From CAZIRO01 sp964541595 (GTDB lineage: Bacteria > Acidobacteriota > HRBIN11): a DNA stretch of 16,979 bases. The position numbers and the translations under genes were made by a program. The stretch covers positions 1 through 16,979 of the forward strand of contig CAZIRO010000046.1 of the NCBI GenBank assembly GCA_964541595.1, read 5' to 3'. Below, in pieces: positions 14,665-16,979 of the stretch (the first letter of the stretch is position 1; each line of letters begins with the position of its first letter). The notes under the pieces were generated by a model. It did not search any database, had not been told where the DNA came from, and was given only the letters and a program-made list of their open reading frames with translations.

Positions 14665-14686
14665 TTAACTATAATTTAACTATAAT
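14665..14686 (+). promoter_or_regulatory. Tandem 11-bp repeat carrying two perfect TATAAT boxes
   Basis: TTAACTATAAT is duplicated exactly (14665-14675 and 14676-14686), giving TATAAT at 14670-14675 and 14681-14686, one helical turn apart. The surroundings are AT-rich. No good -35 lies at the right distance from either; TTGCAC at 14652-14657 is too close or too far. It probably drives the gene whose Shine-Dalgarno sequence is at 14775. Confidence 0.5.
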
Positions 14687-14738
14687 TTCCTCACAGTTCA
14701 AGAAATGTCTGCAAATTTTTGATCTTTTGCGAAGCAGG

Positions 14739-14764
14739 AAGTATGCTGTTGTAAAAGCATACTT
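14739..14764 (+). promoter_or_regulatory. Perfect 9-bp stem-loop ahead of the ribosome-binding site
   Basis: AAGTATGCT (14739-14747) and AGCATACTT (14756-14764) form a perfect inverted repeat around an 8-nt loop. It ends 10 nt before AGGAGG. It could be an operator or an mRNA leader hairpin controlling translation of the downstream gene. Confidence 0.45.
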
Positions 14765-14786
14765 ATCGGTACGCAGGAGGTGAATC

Positions 14787-14840
14787 ATGGGATGGGTCGC
14801 AAGAATCGGGGGCCTACGATATGACGTACAACGGCGGTGA
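14787..14840 (+). pseudogene. Orphaned start codon of the SBBP gene (17-codon frame)
   Basis: ATG 14787 has the best ribosome-binding site of this region (AGGAGG with 6-nt spacing) but its frame ends after 17 codons at TGA 14838-14840. The SBBP repeat begins in a different frame at about 14806-14812 (GAYD-type codons). This looks like the true gene start joined out of frame to repeat-coding sequence, by a real deletion or by misassembly. A genuine 17-residue peptide is less likely. Confidence 0.45.
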
Positions 14841-14987
14841 CGATGCCTTTGTGGTGAAGATGAACGGGACGGGAACGGATCTCGTGTACGCTACCTTCCT
14901 GGGAGGTAGCCAGGGTGATGACGGCGAAGGCATTGCAGTGGACGGTGCGGGGAACGCCTACGTGACGGGTGGCACGTTTTCTTCCGA
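14821..14987 (+). CDS. SBBP-repeat protein, 5' fragment before the assembly gap
   Basis: The frame reads MTYNGGDDAFVVKMNGTG, then LVYATFLGGSQGDDGEGIAV and DGAGNAYVTGGTFSS. This is a classic SBBP (beta-propeller-type) repeat of about 50 residues, known from secreted bacterial proteins. The frame is open back to 14755 with no start codon except ATG 14821, which falls inside a repeat unit, so the true N-terminus and signal peptide are missing. It runs into the N gap. If the identical 55-bp ends flanking the gap are overlapped, the frame continues exactly into the fragment starting at 15090 and gives 417 residues. Confidence 0.7.
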
Positions 14988-15142
14988 NNNNNNNNNNNNN
15001 NNNNNNNNNNNNNNNNNNNNNNNNNNNNNNNNNNNNNNNNNNNNNNNNNNNNNNNNNNNNNNNNNNNNNNNNNNNNNNNNNNNNNNNTTGCAGTGGACGG
15101 TGCGGGGAACGCCTACGTGACGGGTGGCACGTTTTCTTCCGA
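14933..15142. other. Scaffold gap of 100 N flanked by identical 55-bp sequences
   Basis: Bases 14988-15087 are N. The 55 bases before (14933-14987) and after (15088-15142) are identical. The round number of N and the exact overlap indicate two contig ends broken at a repeat, so the gap length is a placeholder. The missing part may hold any number of SBBP repeats, including none. Confidence 0.9.
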
Positions 15143-16229
15143 TTTTCCGACGACACCGGGAGCCTACGATACGACGCACAACGGTATTATCGATGCCTTT
15201 GTGGCTCAAATGTACCTTGCGGTGTTCATCCCCGAAGGATTGAGCCTTGCGAATGACCCGAACGGCAACGGTGTGTGGGACAGTGGCGAAACGATCACCG
15301 CCGTACCAGCCTGGCGGAATGCCAGTGCAGTAGCCCTGAACGCCACCGGCACGGGGGGCAACGTGGTGGTTCCAGGCGGAGTTTCGGCCACCCTGGTCGA
15401 TTCCACGGCCGATTACGGTACAGTGGCGGCGGGAGCGACAGCCGATTGTGCCACAGCCACGGGCAACTGCTATGCGCTGCAGGGTACGCGCACCGGCTGG
15501 GGTCACAAGGACGTGACTTTCGATGAGACGCTCACACTGACACAGGCCCTTGTTCAGTCCACAGAGGCCAGTACGTGGGTGCTGCATATGGGTCCGAGTT
15601 TTGCGGATGTAACGCCGTCGGTATTTTACTACTGGCATGTAGAGACAATGATGCACCGTAACATCACCGGCGGGTGCACGGCGACGGAGTACTGTCCGTT
15701 GGGAACGGTCAATCGTGGACAGATGGCCATATTTATTAGCAAAGCGGTGCTGGGTGGGAATCCGCCGATGACGGGTAGCGGACCCAACGGGAGTTGGGAT
15801 TGTACGGACGCGAATCCGAACCACTTTACGGACATACCGGACGGAGTATTTTACTGCCCACACGTGCACTGGATGTGGGCGAACGGCATCACGGCTGGAT
15901 GCACGACAACGGAGTACTGTCCATTGGAAACGGTCAATCGCGGACAGATGGCGATATTCATCGTGCGGGCGATGCTGGGTGGACAACCGCCTGGAGCATA
16001 TGTGGATCCGGACACGGGACGGTCATATGACTGTACGGACGGACAGCCGAATCGGTTTGTTGATGTGTCAGACAGCGTGTTCTACTGTCCACATGTGCAC
16101 TACATGTGGGCGCGGGGAATTACAGGGGGCTGCAGTCCGACGCAATATTGTCCCCTGAATTCCATTAACCGCGCCCAGATGGCGGTATTTATTGTGAAAG
16201 CGTTTCACCTGTTGTTGTATGGACCATGA
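15090..16229 (+). CDS. SBBP-repeat / SLH-like secreted protein, C-terminal part
   Basis: About 379 codons are open from the gap to the stop; GTG 15093 is only an internal codon. A final SBBP unit (VDGAGNAYVTGG, DFPTTPGAYDTTHNG) leads into a CARDB-like beta domain beginning NDPNGNGVWDSGETIT. Then come three S-layer-homology-like repeats of 75-77 residues, starting at F170, F245 and F322 (counting GTG 15093 as 1). Each follows the pattern F-x-D-(V/I), then (G/N)IT(G/A)GC, then EYCP or QYCP, then NR(G/A)QMA(I/V)FI. The Cys pairs suggest disulfides outside the cytoplasm. SLH domains usually bind cell-envelope polymers; in diderms of this type they often end secreted repeat proteins. Repeats 1 and 2 are also very similar at DNA level. 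The protein is probably exported, but its signal peptide is not in the assembled sequence. Confidence 0.85.
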   Translation, partial: AVDGAGNAYVTGGTFSSDFPTTPGAYDTTHNGIIDAFVAQMYLAVFIPEGLSLANDPNGNGVWDSGETITAVPAWRNASAVALNATGTGGNVVVPGGVSATLVDSTADYGTVAAGATADCATATGNCYALQGTRTGWGHKDVTFDETLTLTQALVQSTEASTWVLHMGPSFADVTPSVFYYWHVETMMHRNITGGCTATEYCPLGTVNRGQMAIFISKAVLGGNPPMTGSGPNGSWDCTDANPNHFTDIPDGVFYCPHVHWMWANGITAGCTTTEYCPLETVNRGQMAIFIVRAMLGGQPPGAYVDPDTGRSYDCTDGQPNRFVDVSDSVFYCPHVHYMWARGITGGCSPTQYCPLNSINRAQMAVFIVKAFHLLLYGP

Positions 16230-16424
16230 GGGCGAAACAGGTCGAGATCGGAACGAGCACCGAACAAGGGGCTTCGCGCCGCCGGTGAGAGTGCTTGATG
16301 ATACGGGAGGGGGGTACGAAAGGGGGCAGGTGGCGTAATGGAATGATGAATGTACCCCTGCGGTGAACGGCAGGTTCCATTCGCGCGTTTAAACTTTCTG
16401 CAAAAAGATCCGGGAGCACTGCAC
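16230..16424. other. Intergenic spacer with a weak two-part stem-loop
   Basis: This is a 195-bp non-coding spacer between the SLH-like gene and the receptor gene. AATGGAA (16337-16343) pairs with TTCCATT (16375-16381), enclosing CCTGC (16357-16361) with GCAGG (16370-16374). No T-run follows, so terminator function is doubtful. I see no convincing promoter. Confidence 0.3.
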
Positions 16425-16979
16425 ATGCACGGGCAGGACCATGCATCGCTTGTCGTTCCGATCCTGCTGGTTTTCCTTTGGGGAGGAATCGGTTCAGAGA
16501 GTATCCCTGCGCAGGAAGCGACAGGACAGATTGCCGGTGTGGTGGTCGATCCGGATGGGCGGCCCATTCCGGGCGTGACCGTTACACTGGAGTCATCGCG
16601 TATCGGTCGGCGGGTGCAGCGAACGGACACCGACGGTCGGTTTCTCTTTCCGGGATTGCCCCCTGGGGAGGACTATCAGTTGCGTGCGGAACTGTCGGGA
16701 TTTCGACCGGTTGTCCGTGGACCCATCCGTTTGCACGTGGGACAGACCGTCCGGATCACGTGTGTCCTGGTGCCCGCCGCAGCGGCGACCGTTGAAGTGC
16801 AGGCATGGACCACGGTGGAGACCCGGGGGGTCGAGGTCGTCAGTACGTTTGATACGTCAACCCTCGAAACCCTGCCGACCGCGCGGGATCCCTGGGCGGT
16901 TCTGGAGATTGCGCCGGGTGTGATCGTTCGGGAAACGAACGTTGGCGGCGCACGTACGGGTGAACAGGCATATTTTTAT
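16425..16979 (+). CDS. TonB-dependent receptor with carboxypeptidase-regulatory-like N-terminal domain (partial)
   Basis: ATG 16425 has GGGAG 8 nt upstream, and the frame stays open for 185 codons to the window edge. A hydrophobic signal peptide (about 8-30, LVVPILLVFLWGG) precedes a CarboxypepD_reg-type beta-sandwich (about 33-117: GQIAGVVVDPDGRPIPGVTV, then TDTDGRFLFPGLPPG). The start of a plug domain follows (LETLPTARDPWAVLEIAPGV, then NVGG). This order is typical of the large Oar-like/TonB-dependent receptors abundant in Acidobacteriota and Bacteroidota, which sit in the outer membrane and import substrates or serve adhesion. The barrel and any substrate clue lie beyond the window. Confidence 0.85.
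   Translation, partial: MHGQDHASLVVPILLVFLWGGIGSESIPAQEATGQIAGVVVDPDGRPIPGVTVTLESSRIGRRVQRTDTDGRFLFPGLPPGEDYQLRAELSGFRPVVRGPIRLHVGQTVRITCVLVPAAAATVEVQAWTTVETRGVEVVSTFDTSTLETLPTARDPWAVLEIAPGVIVRETNVGGARTGEQAYFY

Larger units (their letters stand above)
14364..14786. other. Intergenic region between the DnaC-like gene and the SBBP gene
   Basis: This is a divergent 423-bp region without a supportable gene. It holds, left to right, a weak minus-strand promoter for the DnaC-like gene (near 14395-14423), four heptamer repeats (14497-14524), an abruptly AT-rich block with two TATAAT boxes (14665-14686), a 9-bp stem-loop (14739-14764) and a strong Shine-Dalgarno sequence (AGGAGG, 14775-14780). Confidence 0.6.

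Noticed and set aside
14958..15986. Minus-strand frame of 342 codons across the N gap
   Set aside because: It is antisense to the SBBP/SLH gene, runs through the unknown bases and shows no family features.
1..16979. tRNA or rRNA genes
   Set aside because: No cloverleaf with a T-loop GTTCRANYC box or rRNA-like conserved stretch was recognised on reading either strand; a covariance-model scan was not possible here.

Overview
The window is high-GC DNA that looks like a diderm (Gram-negative) bacterium. LptD and a TonB-dependent-receptor-like start show an outer membrane. The carboxypeptidase-regulatory-domain receptor at the right edge and the secreted SBBP-repeat/SLH protein resemble genes common in Acidobacteriota. 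That assignment is inference and could not be tested here. A run of exactly 100 N (14988-15087) shows that the source is a scaffolded draft assembly. No rRNA, tRNA, CRISPR array or insertion sequence was seen.

Layout. (1) 1-296 is a gene-free leader with inverted repeats, including a 14-bp hairpin whose loop can pair with the sequence just downstream. (2) 297-5329 is a tight plus-strand operon: a small unrecognised protein, a three-domain KaiC-like ATPase, and a cytoplasmic hybrid histidine kinase (GAF, GAF, PAS, HisKA, HATPase, receiver). This looks like a Kai-type ATPase signalling module without kaiA or kaiB in view. (3) 5346-5732 (minus) is a small CBM48/AMPK-type glycogen-binding protein. 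(4) 5733-6210 is a divergent intergenic region. Two inverted arrays of a 7-bp repeat (consensus RGGTSTC) each stop a few bases from the -35 box of one of two divergent sigma70-like promoters. (5) 6211-13487 is a plus-strand cluster: aldehyde dehydrogenase, LipM-like octanoyltransferase, a membrane-anchored pseudokinase, LptD, and a GT4 glycosyltransferase. LptD and the glycosyltransferase suggest cell-envelope work; the link to the other three is only co-location. (6) 13545-14363 (minus) is a DnaC-like helicase loader, convergent with the glycosyltransferase through a nested inverted repeat. (7) 14364-14786 is intergenic, with another short heptamer cluster, a tandem pair of perfect TATAAT boxes and a stem-loop. 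(8) 14787-16229 is an SBBP-repeat/SLH-like secreted protein gene with a broken 5' end and an assembly gap. (9) 16425-16979 is the start of a TonB-dependent receptor cut by the window edge.

The strongest candidates for something new are the symmetric heptamer arrays placed against two divergent promoters, the KaiC-like/hybrid kinase operon with its structured leader, and the pseudokinase in which four hallmark catalytic positions are substituted but the fold signature is kept.
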